Origin: Actinomycetes bacterium
Lineage (GTDB): Bacteria > Actinomycetota > Acidimicrobiia > Acidimicrobiales > SZUA-35
Assembly: GCA_024227975.1 (NCBI GenBank)
Contig: JAAETV010000306.1
Span: 1-30,425, forward strand
Direction: 5' to 3'
Length of the DNA stretch: 30,425 nucleotides
The translations under genes were made by a program, and so were the position numbers. Every line of letters begins with the position of its first letter. Position 1 is the stretch's first letter. This document shows positions 9,997-16,672 of this stretch, one piece after another. The notes under the pieces were generated by a model. It searched no databases. It saw only the letters and a list, made by a program, of their open reading frames with translations, and was not told the origin of the DNA.

Positions 9997-10021
9997 TTGG
10001 CTTATTCACGGCAGGTAGTTG

Positions 10022-10094
10022 TGGTCGGGACCGGCGTCGATCCGGTGACCTACCGCTTTTCAGGCGGTCGCTCTGCCAACTGAGCTACCCGACC
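10022..10094 (-). tRNA. tRNA-Phe (anticodon GAA)
   Basis: Read on the minus strand, the acceptor stem GGTCGGG pairs with CCCGACC and is followed by discriminator A. The D-stem begins TA-GCTC, and the anticodon loop is CTGAAAA inside ACCGC/GCGGT, giving GAA. CCA is not encoded. It is the last of three tRNAs read Glu, Asp, Phe on this strand. Confidence 0.97.
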
Positions 10095-10194
10095 AGGCTT
10101 CCCGTGACCTCGTTGAGGCCCAGGATGCGCTTCATTCCTAGGTTTTCGGCCAGAGCCAAGAACCCAGCGGGCCCGATCAATGCTCGGGCTCCAG

Positions 10195-10269
10195 CGGTCC
10201 TGACGAGATTTGAACTCGCGACCTCCGCCTTGACAGGGCGGCGTGCACTCCAGACTGCACTACAGGACC
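10195..10269 (-). tRNA. tRNA-Asp (anticodon GTC)
   Basis: On the minus strand the acceptor GGTCCTG pairs with CAGGACC, with discriminator G. The anticodon loop CTGTCAA is closed by a GCCGC/GCGG-type stem, giving GTC. The T-arm contains GAGTTCAAATCTC. Middle gene of the cluster, about 50 nt downstream of tRNA-Glu. Confidence 0.97.
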
Positions 10270-10320
10270 ATATATGTAGTATTACCTATTCGATTATAAG
10301 CTGTGACGCCTTGCTACTTG

Positions 10321-10393
10321 CACCCCCAACGGGATTCGAACCCGTGTTGCCTGCGTGAAAGGCAGGTGTCCTAGGCCACTGAACGATGGGGGC
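10321..10393 (-). tRNA. tRNA-Glu (anticodon TTC)
   Basis: On the minus strand the acceptor GCCCCCA pairs with TGGGGGT (terminal G-T pair, usual in actinobacterial tRNA-Glu), with discriminator G. The anticodon loop CTTTCAC lies within CCTGC/GCAGG, giving TTC. The T-arm reads CGGGTTCGAATCCCG. First gene of the cluster. CCA is not encoded. Confidence 0.97.
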
Positions 10394-10599
10394 CAGAATA
10401 CTCAAGTCTAGAACTCCGATGTCTTTCCCACAGCACGGACTGTCCCGTGTGAACTCTCGTCCGGGGCTAGGCCAATTTAGCAGGCCAGGTCACGTCCGCC
10501 ACCTAGTTGTTGCCCAGTTGTCGTTGGGATCAGACTGGTCTGGGGCAGGTGTCGGCCTCCGGGCCGGTGTACCTCGATACGGTCCTTGTCAGGGGAACT

Positions 10600-10734
10600 T
10601 GGCCCCGCCGCCTCGCACCACCCCTCCTCGGCTACTTCCTGGGCACCATCCCCAGCGCCGATGTCGCTGCCCGCCTTGCCGGGGGCCGAGTCTTCGGAGC
10701 GAGGTCCAGACGCGGCCAAGTCGGTTGCCGCTGA
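10600..10734 (+). pseudogene. Remnant resembling the N-terminus of PlsY
   Basis: One plus-strand frame reads APPLLGYFLGTIPSADVAAR (about 10612-10671) followed by LAGG. This resembles the first membrane helix of PlsY (acyl-phosphate:glycerol-3-phosphate acyltransferase), where 'YLLGSIP...' precedes an Arg and a GSGN loop. The expected GSGNPGAAN block does not follow in any frame, and a stop arrives at about 10732. The match is short and could be chance. Confidence 0.35.
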
Positions 10735-10772
10735 TCTGGCCGAAGGAGCCTAGTGATGGTCGGGCCAGCTCT

Positions 10773-10949
10773 GGTCGTCGACTCGTCGGCATTGCTGATG
10801 ATCGCGACACCCAACCCGTCACCGAGGCCTTGGAGAGCCATCTCGCCACCAGCGATCTGGGGGCGAGATCATCGCCTACCGGGTTGGGCCCGCTGTCGCC
10901 GCCAACACTGATGCTGGCACCGCCGGTGTGTTCTACCACCGGATCTGAG
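10773..10949 (+). pseudogene. Remnant resembling the C-terminus of a DegV/FakB protein
   Basis: A frame from 10773 reads GRRLVGIADDRDTQPVTEAL and continues ESHLATSDLG. After a +1 shift near 10865 it becomes EIIAYRVGPAVAANTDAGTAG and ends at the stop at 10947-10949. The second part resembles the DegV C-terminal signature, usually 'v.evGP.vgaHtGPG.lG', with the key His and Gly residues changed. DegV proteins bind fatty acids and feed acyl-phosphate to PlsX/PlsY. Finding it after a PlsY-like remnant is suggestive, but both identifications are tentative. Confidence 0.4.
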
Positions 10950-10957
10950 GGGTCAGC

Positions 10958-11449
10958 TCAGATGTCGTCGTCCTTGGCTGGAGGCAGGGTGGTGGTCAGG
11001 GCCTCGACCGCCTCCCCCAAGAGGTAGCCGAGCTGGTGGTAGACCAGATGGCCGGTGGCTTCCGGAATCTCGAAGTCGATGTCATCATCGTCCTCACCAA
11101 CGTCGAGCTTGGTCCCGAGCACCAGCCGCAAATCGTTGATGACTCCCATCCAGGCTGTCAGTTGGTCCTCGGTCCAGACCTTCAGATCGACCGTGTCCCT
11201 CATCATGGTGATGGCTTCTCGCCGCCCATCGATCAGGCCCTGGCGAGCGAGGATCTGGTAGCCGGCGTCTCGTTCCGGGTCGTCGGGGTATGCGGTGGGA
11301 AATAGGCGGCGGAGGTCGCTGTCGTCGGATTCGAGCAGGCTTTCGAGCTGGTCGGCTAGGTCGATCACCCATTCCCGGACCTCGGGGACCAATTCGACTG
11401 CGAATCCGTCGGTGGTGGCTCTGAACATACGTCGTCGACCGAAGATCAT
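10958..11449 (-). CDS. DUF2017 family protein
   Basis: This 163-residue soluble protein matches the actinobacterial DUF2017 family, normally encoded immediately after clpS, as here. Its N-terminus FRATTDGFAVELVPEVREWV and central RLFPTAYPDDPE are typical, and the C-terminal part is acidic (DDDDIDFEIPE). ATG 11449 is chosen because it lies 4 nt after the clpS stop, while longer reading frames would run into clpS. An ATG at 11428 is an alternative. The function of the family is unknown. The fixed link to clpS suggests a role around Clp proteolysis, but that is inference. Confidence 0.85.
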   Translation of the reverse strand: MIFGRRRMFRATTDGFAVELVPEVREWVIDLADQLESLLESDDSDLRRLFPTAYPDDPERDAGYQILARQGLIDGRREAITMMRDTVDLKVWTEDQLTAWMGVINDLRLVLGTKLDVGEDDDDIDFEIPEATGHLVYHQLGYLLGEAVEALTTTLPPAKDDDI

Positions 11450-11453
11450 GGTT

Positions 11454-11741
11454 CTAGGAGTCGTGTTCCATCGTGGCCCACAGGCCATGACTGTGGAGGC
11501 GGTTGACATCCCGCTCGGCCTCGGTCCTGGTTCCACTCGTCACCGAGGCCCGTCCCTTGTGGTGGACATCGAGCATCAGCTTGTTGGCCTTCTCCTCGGA
11601 GTAGCCGAACAGCTTGCGGAACACGAAGGCTACATAGGTCATGAGGTTGATGGGGTCGTTCCAGACCACAACCACCCACGGCCGGTCCTCGTCGACGACG
11701 GTGTCGAGATCAGGCTGTTGAACCTCGATCGGTGCAGTCAT
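11454..11741 (-). CDS. clpS: ClpS adaptor of the Clp protease
   Basis: This 95-residue protein carries the ClpS core: [14 protein letters not shown] with Asn28-Asp29 at the substrate-binding pocket, [19 protein letters not shown] with the conserved His, and [20 protein letters not shown]. ClpS delivers N-degron substrates to ClpC/ClpA for degradation by ClpP. The 20-residue N-terminal extension is acidic and probably flexible. The ATG at 11741 overlaps the stop of the upstream CtaA-like fragment (ATGA), and DUF2017 follows by 4 nt, so the three appear to be one translationally coupled operon. Confidence 0.96.
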   Translation of the reverse strand: MTAPIEVQQPDLDTVVDEDRPWVVVVWNDPINLMTYVAFVFRKLFGYSEEKANKLMLDVHHKGRASVTSGTRTEAERDVNRLHSHGLWATMEHDS

Positions 11742-11995
11742 GACTCCGCTTTGACCAGGTGTGAGTTAGGGGGCATCTTGTCGTCAGCACCCACAGTTTC
11801 CCCCTCCTCGGGAGTGTCGGTTGGCGTCTCGGGCCTCTCTATCGACGGTCGATCATAGGAACCCAAATAGAGGTTCTCGCACCCCAATCCCGCTTCGGTG
11901 AGGCGAACGGCGGCTCCAGTAACGAAGATCAGCGCCTGCGCGATTCCTGCGACCAGGGCTGCCTTTCGGAACTTGGTCGGGCTGATGGGGGCCAC
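11738..11995 (-). CDS. Truncated CtaA-like (haem A synthase N-terminus) small membrane protein
   Basis: Eighty-five codons from GTG 11995. Residues 9-37 ([19 protein letters not shown], then [12 protein letters not shown]) match the first membrane helix and signature of haem A synthase (CtaA/COX15: 'vTGg.VRLTgSGLGC'), including the conserved Arg and Cys. The protein then ends in an acidic soluble tail with no further helices, whereas complete CtaA is about 300 residues with eight helices. The stop overlaps the clpS start (ATGA), so translation is plausible. With only one helix and no haem-ligand histidines, haem A synthase activity is very unlikely. It could be a decayed ctaA end or a repurposed small protein. 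It is divergent from ctaB. Confidence 0.6.
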   Translation of the reverse strand: MAPISPTKFRKAALVAGIAQALIFVTGAAVRLTEAGLGCENLYLGSYDRPSIERPETPTDTPEEGETVGADDKMPPNSHLVKAES

Positions 11996-12093
11996 CGGCC
12001 CAACATATCGTCATCGTGTTCGGCGCGGAGCACCACACGGTTCAGGCGGAACGACCTCAGGGGCCTAGCGGATAGGGACCGATCGGTTTGCTC

Positions 12094-12117
12094 GTTCGCC
12101 CTCTAGGGAGGGCGAAC
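12094..12117. promoter_or_regulatory. Strong hairpin between the CtaA-like gene and ctaB
   Basis: GTTCGCCCT and AGGGCGAAC form a perfect 9-bp stem around CTAGGG. It lies between two divergent genes, 115 nt upstream of ctaB, with no T-run on either side. A terminator is not expected between divergent starts, so a leader structure or operator is more likely. Confidence 0.5.
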
Positions 12118-12128
12118 AGCCATCGTCC

Positions 12129-12162
12129 TACCGGGTCGGTGCCCCTATCGGCGCACCTCCCT
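12129..12162 (+). repeat. Copy 2 of the 34-bp dispersed repeat
   Basis: Identical to 9455-9488 except for one T to C change in the hairpin loop (TATC here). It sits 70 nt upstream of ctaB and 12 nt after the strong hairpin. Conserved stem and variable loop fit selection on structure, although two copies are too few to prove it. Confidence 0.8.
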
Positions 12163-12231
12163 GGAGTTCTGCGGCGTCGACGCCTCGCTCGACCTGATGA
12201 GACCGGTCGCTGACATGTACCCTCTGATCCT

Positions 12232-13137
12232 GTGGCTCTGACCGCTGCACCTCCTCGTCACCGGACTTTGGCCTTCGTTGCGCTGACGAAGCCTCGCATC
12301 ATCGAGTTGCTGCTCGTCACCACCGTTCCGACCATGGTCGTCGCTCATGGAGGGTTGCCGCCGTTGTGGCTCACGGTGTTCACCGTCATCGGGGGCACGC
12401 TGGCGGCCGGGGGTGCGAACGCCTACAACATGTACCTCGATCGCGACATTGACGCCCTGATGAAGCGGACCGAAGGCCGTCCTCTGGTCACTGGTGAGGT
12501 CACCCCGGTCGAGGCCCTGATCTTCGCTTCAGTTGTCGAGGCCGTCGCCTTCGTCTGGCTCTGGTTCCTGGTGAATCCCTTGTCGGCGTGGCTGGCTCTG
12601 ATTGCCTGCGTCTTCTATGTCGGGGTCTACACCATCTGGCTGAAGCGGACATCGACCCAGAACATCGTTATCGGTGGAGCGGCTGGCGCCGTGCCTGCTC
12701 TCATTGGCTGGTCGTCGGTCACCAACGAGATTGGCCTGACCGCGGTGTTGCTGTTCGGTGTCATCTTCTTCTGGACTCCGCCTCATTTCTGGGCCCTGGC
12801 CATCAAGTACGAGGACGACTACTCGGCCGCCTCCGTGCCCATGATGCCGGTGGTCGAAGGCCACCAGAAAACGACCAGGCAGATGGTTGCCTATTCCATC
12901 ATCGTGGGCGCTATCACCATTGCGTTGTGGATCGTGTCCCCTGTTGGCTGGCTCTATTTGGGAACGGCGGTGGTTCTCGGCATCCTCTTCACCGGCGGAG
13001 CGGTCAGACTGGCGACACAAGCAGACCCGCAGGCCCAGGCGAGGCAGGCCATCCGGTACTTTCGCTTCTCGATTATCCACCTCACGGTTCTGTTCTTTGC
13101 GATTGCAGTTGACCAGCTGGTCGGATGGGGGATATGA
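12232..13137 (+). CDS. ctaB: Protohaem IX farnesyltransferase (haem O synthase)
   Basis: This 301-residue polytopic membrane enzyme transfers a farnesyl group to haem b, giving haem O for haem-copper oxidases. The prenyltransferase signature NAYNMYLDRDIDALMKRT (63-80) supplies the N-x3-D-x3-D substrate/Mg site, and YTIWLKRTSTQNIVIGGAAG is the second conserved loop. The length is normal and about nine hydrophobic helices can be seen. GTG 12232 is the first start in the open frame and gives the usual short N-terminus before TKPR. It heads the oxidase block. The adjacent divergent gene retains only the first helix of CtaA, so conversion of haem O to haem A must depend on another gene or not occur. 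Confidence 0.96.
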   Translation: MALTAAPPRHRTLAFVALTKPRIIELLLVTTVPTMVVAHGGLPPLWLTVFTVIGGTLAAGGANAYNMYLDRDIDALMKRTEGRPLVTGEVTPVEALIFASVVEAVAFVWLWFLVNPLSAWLALIACVFYVGVYTIWLKRTSTQNIVIGGAAGAVPALIGWSSVTNEIGLTAVLLFGVIFFWTPPHFWALAIKYEDDYSAASVPMMPVVEGHQKTTRQMVAYSIIVGAITIALWIVSPVGWLYLGTAVVLGILFTGGAVRLATQADPQAQARQAIRYFRFSIIHLTVLFFAIAVDQLVGWGI

Positions 13138-13268
13138 CAGGTTCGATATCTGGGTGCTGAGCGGGTTACAGTACGGGCCGCACAAAGCAGAAATGTGCAT
13201 CCGAGCGTTGCCCGGACCCAGATACGCCACAAGGCCCAATCCGCCCGCGTTGCGAGGTCAACCGTTCA

Positions 13269-14978
13269 ATGACACTCACAGAAGCTCGCCCCGAGACCGA
13301 AGCGCCGTCGCCTCAGGGGGCTCAGTCGTTGACGCTTGACGGACTCATCGGATCAGCCGACCACAAGACGATCGGTCGAGCCTGGATCGGTGCCGGGCTC
13401 TTGTTCCTGGTTGCCTCCACCGTCATCTCTGCCATCGTCGGCATCGAAGCCATTGATCTGGGCGGCTTTGCCATCGCCGAAGACGGAGATCAGTTCGCCC
13501 AGATCTGGTCGCTCGGTCGGGCCCTACTCCTGTTCGGTGGGATCGTACCGATTCTCGTCGGGCTGGCCACCTTCCTCGTTCCCCTCCAGATCGGGGCTCC
13601 CGCCATCGCCTTCGGCCGGGGGGCTGCCGGTGCCTTTTGGACCTGGTTGCTCAGCACCGGTCTCTTCGTCGGGTCCTACGTCCTGAATGGCGGACCCGGT
13701 GGCGGTCAGACCGATTTCATGGTGTTGTGGGCCGCTGCTTTCGGGGGTGTCCTGATCTCGCTCACCTGGGCCATGGTCATTGTCGCTACTACCATTCTCG
13801 GAGCTAGGACGACGGGAATGACTCTGGACCGGGTGCCCTACACCACATGGTCCTTCTTCGTCTTCTCCCTCGTTGGGATCCTGACTCTTCCCGTACTCAT
13901 GGCCGAGCTGGTCATCGTCTACATCCAGATCCGCCATGGCTTCCTTCCCCTCGGTTCTCGGCTGGGCCTCACAGGCGTGATGGATAGTGTGAGCCTTGCT
14001 CCCGTTGTCTACTGGGCCGCTATTCCATTGCTTGGCATGGTCGCAGATGTCGTTGGAGTCCACACCGACCGGCCCGTCCCGGCCCGCAGGGCGGTCATGG
14101 CATCAGTTGGCCTCCTCGGGATTCTGGTCTACGGCGCGCCCTTCTTCGGTTTCGCCAGTGTTCGGGAGATCCACCTCGACCACGGCATGTTGGTCATCGC
14201 AATCGCCGTCTGTGTTCTGCCCATCCTGGCCGTGCTCGGGCTCTGCTCCGCGAGCCTCCGGGCTGGCACCATCAGGGTCAACGCCGCTCTAGTCGCCATG
14301 TTGGCCGCCGGAGCTGTCCTATTGCTGACCGCGTTGGCCTCCTTGTTGGCCCTCGCCGAGCCGGTCACCCTGTTCTTTGACCGCGAGACAACACTCGACG
14401 TCTCCACCGACAGCCTCCTGATCCTCAATGGGACGACCTTCCACGACGGGATTCGTGGCTTGGTGACGGGGGCCATCGTCGTCGCCATCATGGGAGCTCT
14501 GCACCACTGGTCACCCAAGCTCTGGGGTCGCCGCCTCAGCGCTCCGATCACCCTGATCGGCGTACTGGCGGGAACGGTCGGGGCATTGTTGTGGGGGGTT
14601 GGAGCGACCCTGGCCGGGGTCGACAAACAGGTCGCCTACCCGAAAGCAACCCTGGTCGGCGGGGACAACGTCGAGTTCTTCAACCTGATCGCCGGGATCG
14701 GCATCGTCCTCGTCGCAGTGGCTGCCGTCGCCGCTGCCCTGAACGCAGCAGGCAGAGCCGTCGGCAAGATCGACGAATCCAGCGCTGGCCGGTGGGAGGG
14801 CACGACGCTCGAATGGGCCACAGCCTCACCCCCGAGCTTTGGCAACTTCGAAGGCCCGCCCATTGTCCGTTCCTCCACCCCGCTGGTCGACGGTATCGAA
14901 GCCGCTGGTGTCGAAAACGTTCATGATGCAGGCGCCGCCGAGTCCCAGGACACCTCGGCGTCAGGAGGTTCGCAATGA
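13269..14978 (+). CDS. CtaD-like oxidase subunit I homologue lacking all haem/copper ligands
   Basis: This 569-residue, twelve-helix protein is clearly homologous to cytochrome oxidase subunit I. It has SADHKTIG (29-36), PLQIGAPAIAF (105-115), GMTLDRVPYTTW (183-194), HHWSPKLWG (412-420) and the C-terminal TLEWATASPPSFGNF. The metal sites are gone. The helix II haem His position reads SLGR, the HPEVY motif is APVVY (244-248), the helix VII His pair region reads VYGAPFFGF, and the helix X AHFHY region reads HDGIRGL. It therefore cannot bind haem a, haem a3 or CuB in the usual way. The intact frame, coding-like composition and ATGA overlap with the next gene argue for a functional protein, perhaps structural or regulatory. 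Confidence 0.9.
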   Translation: MTLTEARPETEAPSPQGAQSLTLDGLIGSADHKTIGRAWIGAGLLFLVASTVISAIVGIEAIDLGGFAIAEDGDQFAQIWSLGRALLLFGGIVPILVGLATFLVPLQIGAPAIAFGRGAAGAFWTWLLSTGLFVGSYVLNGGPGGGQTDFMVLWAAAFGGVLISLTWAMVIVATTILGARTTGMTLDRVPYTTWSFFVFSLVGILTLPVLMAELVIVYIQIRHGFLPLGSRLGLTGVMDSVSLAPVVYWAAIPLLGMVADVVGVHTDRPVPARRAVMASVGLLGILVYGAPFFGFASVREIHLDHGMLVIAIAVCVLPILAVLGLCSASLRAGTIRVNAALVAMLAAGAVLLLTALASLLALAEPVTLFFDRETTLDVSTDSLLILNGTTFHDGIRGLVTGAIVVAIMGALHHWSPKLWGRRLSAPITLIGVLAGTVGALLWGVGATLAGVDKQVAYPKATLVGGDNVEFFNLIAGIGIVLVAVAAVAAALNAAGRAVGKIDESSAGRWEGTTLEWATASPPSFGNFEGPPIVRSSTPLVDGIEAAGVENVHDAGAAESQDTSASGGSQ

Positions 14979-15586
14979 CCGACGTCACCCCCTATGACGC
15001 TGTACCACTCGACGTCAGTCCGAGCGAGCCGGCCCGACCCCGCCTCCTGCTGCTGGCTACGAGCCTGGTTTGTACCTCGATCCTCGTCGGCTACGGCAGC
15101 CTGGTCGGCTACTACCTGTCGGAGCGGGCCACGGTGGTGGCGGCGGGCCAGGCCTGGCTCCCCAGCGGGGTCACGATCCCTCTGACCCAACCGAACTTCA
15201 TGATGCTGACGCTGACCTTCTCTGTCATCTCGATACTCTGGGCCGTGTCCGCCATCCGGGCCAATGACCGGGCCAACGCCCTCATCGCCTTCGCCCTCAC
15301 ACTGATGTTCGGCTTCGCCCAGATCGCCCAGACTGGCTTCCTCCTCTCCCTCATGGGCATGGTGGCCGCCGACAGTCCACGGGCCGTCTTGATCTACACC
15401 ATGATCGGTATCCAACTGGTACTCATCGGGCTGGCCTTGGGCTATGTGGCCGTCATGGCTCTTCGCACCCTCGGCGGTGGCTACTCACCCAAAGATTATG
15501 AGGGCGTGCTCAGTGCCGCCGTGTTCTGGACAATGACCGTCGGGGTCTACTCAGCACTCTGGTACGCCGTCTACATCACGAAGTAG
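14975..15586 (+). CDS. CtaE-like (oxidase subunit III-like) membrane protein
   Basis: This 203-residue protein has about five membrane helices and the general build of haem-copper oxidase subunit III. Its C-terminal segment YEGVLSAAVFWTMTVGVYSA, ending LWYAVYITK, matches the 'FWHFvdivWi..f...Y' end of CtaE with the His replaced. The helix near the N-terminus (TSLVCTSILVGYGSLVGYYL) lacks the conserved Glu of normal subunit III (present in the second copy at 18685). Its start overlaps the CtaD-like stop (ATGA). It most likely partners the ligand-free CtaD-like protein. The family assignment comes from position and pattern rather than from strong motifs. Confidence 0.75.
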   Translation: MTDVTPYDAVPLDVSPSEPARPRLLLLATSLVCTSILVGYGSLVGYYLSERATVVAAGQAWLPSGVTIPLTQPNFMMLTLTFSVISILWAVSAIRANDRANALIAFALTLMFGFAQIAQTGFLLSLMGMVAADSPRAVLIYTMIGIQLVLIGLALGYVAVMALRTLGGGYSPKDYEGVLSAAVFWTMTVGVYSALWYAVYITK

Positions 15587-15592
15587 GTCGAC

Positions 15593-16381
15593 ATGTTCAC
15601 TTGGGGATCCAAATACCTGTTCGCCGTCAGCGTGGCGGCGTTGCTGGGCGCCGCCCTGTATGGGCTGATCAGCGGAGGCGACGTGGTCGGCGTCACAAGT
15701 GCCGGCTACAAGGGCGGCGTCGGCGATCACACCGGATACACCACCCTGGTCACGATTGGGGTCGTCAGCTTCGGACTGGGTGCCCTCAACCTTGCTATCC
15801 GAGACGGAGACGCCGAAGAGGCCGCTGCTCGAGTCGGAGCCAACCATGCTCTCACTGTCTCGACACCAAAGACTCCCAGTTTCTGGGGGCCTCTGACCGC
15901 CTTCGGTGTCGCCTGCCTGATCGTCGGGATCGCAGCGAGCCAGGCCTTCGTCGTGCTCGGCATCGTCGTGTTCGCAGTCGTAACCATCCAGTGGGCCATC
16001 CTCGCCTGGTCAGACAGGGCCACCGGTGACGATGATGTCAACGAGGTCATCCGCAAGCGGGTGCTCGGCCCACTCGAGATCCCCATGATGTCCCTGCTCG
16101 GGATCGCGGTACTGGTCCTGGGTGTTTCACGAGTACTGCTGGCGGTATCGGAGACGGGGGCGACCATCGTTGCCGCTCTGGTAGCAGCAACGATCTTCGG
16201 CTCTGCCTTGGTCATTGCCAAGTCGAACGCTCCCCGCTCGGTGATCTCCGGTGTCGTTGCCATTGCCGCTCTCGCATTGCTGGCCGGCGGCATCGTTGGC
16301 GCGGTGGTTGGAGAACGAGAAATCGTCTACGAACCGAGTGCGGACACCCAAGAAGACGGTGGCGAAGGAGCGGATGAGTGA
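15593..16381 (+). CDS. Polytopic membrane protein of the oxidase block
   Basis: This 262-residue protein has about seven hydrophobic segments and acidic loops and tail (DADEAAARVG-type loop near 75-85, ending EDGGEGADE). The middle part, SFWGPLTAFGVACLIVGIAA then a second helix and WAILAW, resembles the two-helix subunit IV hairpin found at the C-terminus of the ctaD product here and in actinobacterial oxidases. There is no CuA motif, CXXCH or signal peptide, so it is not a standard subunit II. It starts 7 nt after the CtaE-like stop, in the same operon. A structural subunit of the divergent complex is the best guess. Confidence 0.7.
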   Translation: MFTWGSKYLFAVSVAALLGAALYGLISGGDVVGVTSAGYKGGVGDHTGYTTLVTIGVVSFGLGALNLAIRDGDAEEAAARVGANHALTVSTPKTPSFWGPLTAFGVACLIVGIAASQAFVVLGIVVFAVVTIQWAILAWSDRATGDDDVNEVIRKRVLGPLEIPMMSLLGIAVLVLGVSRVLLAVSETGATIVAALVAATIFGSALVIAKSNAPRSVISGVVAIAALALLAGGIVGAVVGEREIVYEPSADTQEDGGEGADE

Positions 16382-16461
16382 GGACGAAGAGTCCCTCATC
16401 GGGTCGGGCCAGGGCCGCGATCTGGTGTGACGATGATCGTTGAACCAGATTGAGCTGGGTC

Positions 16462-16657
16462 ATGAGTCCGTCCAAGCACATCTCGATCGCCCGTCGGTGC
16501 CTTGGGGGCATGGCCCTCCTCGCAACGATCGCAGCCAGCGGTCCGGGTCGGCAATTGGGCGGGCCGGTGCACCGAGCTCTGCGGCATGCCAAGCTTCCCC
16601 CTACTGATCGACGAACAATTCGACGATGTCATCGCCTGCCTGGCGACCCTCGATTAA
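16462..16657 (+). pseudogene. Broken relic resembling a small cytochrome c
   Basis: An ATG at 16462 opens a signal-peptide-like segment (SKHISIARRCLGGMALLATI). After a frame change the sequence from 16577 reads LCGMPSFPLLIDEQFDDVIA then CLATLD and a stop at 16655. That end fits the C-terminus of class I cytochromes c: axial Met-Pro, 'F..L.deq.ddv..yl..L'. The CXXCH haem site is missing from every frame between them, so the gene appears internally deleted and frameshifted. It fills the gap between the 262-residue membrane protein and ctaD, where an electron-entry subunit might be expected. Confidence 0.45.
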
Positions 16658-16672
16658 TCAGGAGCCTGCCAA

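Larger units (their letters stand above)
10394..10957. other. Non-coding stretch holding decayed gene fragments
   Basis: No intact gene is visible. The first 100 nt upstream of tRNA-Glu presumably hold the tRNA promoter, but no clear consensus can be pointed to. The rest contains two frame-broken protein-like segments on the plus strand, listed separately. Confidence 0.55.

Noticed and set aside
10386..11027. A 213-codon plus-strand frame after tRNA-Glu
   Set aside because: It starts inside the tRNA, has a shadow-like Arg/Pro composition, and overlaps DUF2017. Only its short DegV-like part looks meaningful.
13138..13268. Distant inverted repeat ATCTGGGT/ACCCAGAT before the CtaD-like gene
   Set aside because: Eight-base arms about 60 nt apart are expected by chance in sequence of this length.
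15593..16381. The 262-residue membrane protein as a cytochrome oxidase subunit II
   Set aside because: It has no CuA motif (CxxxC with His and Met), no signal peptide and no cupredoxin domain, and it has too many membrane helices.
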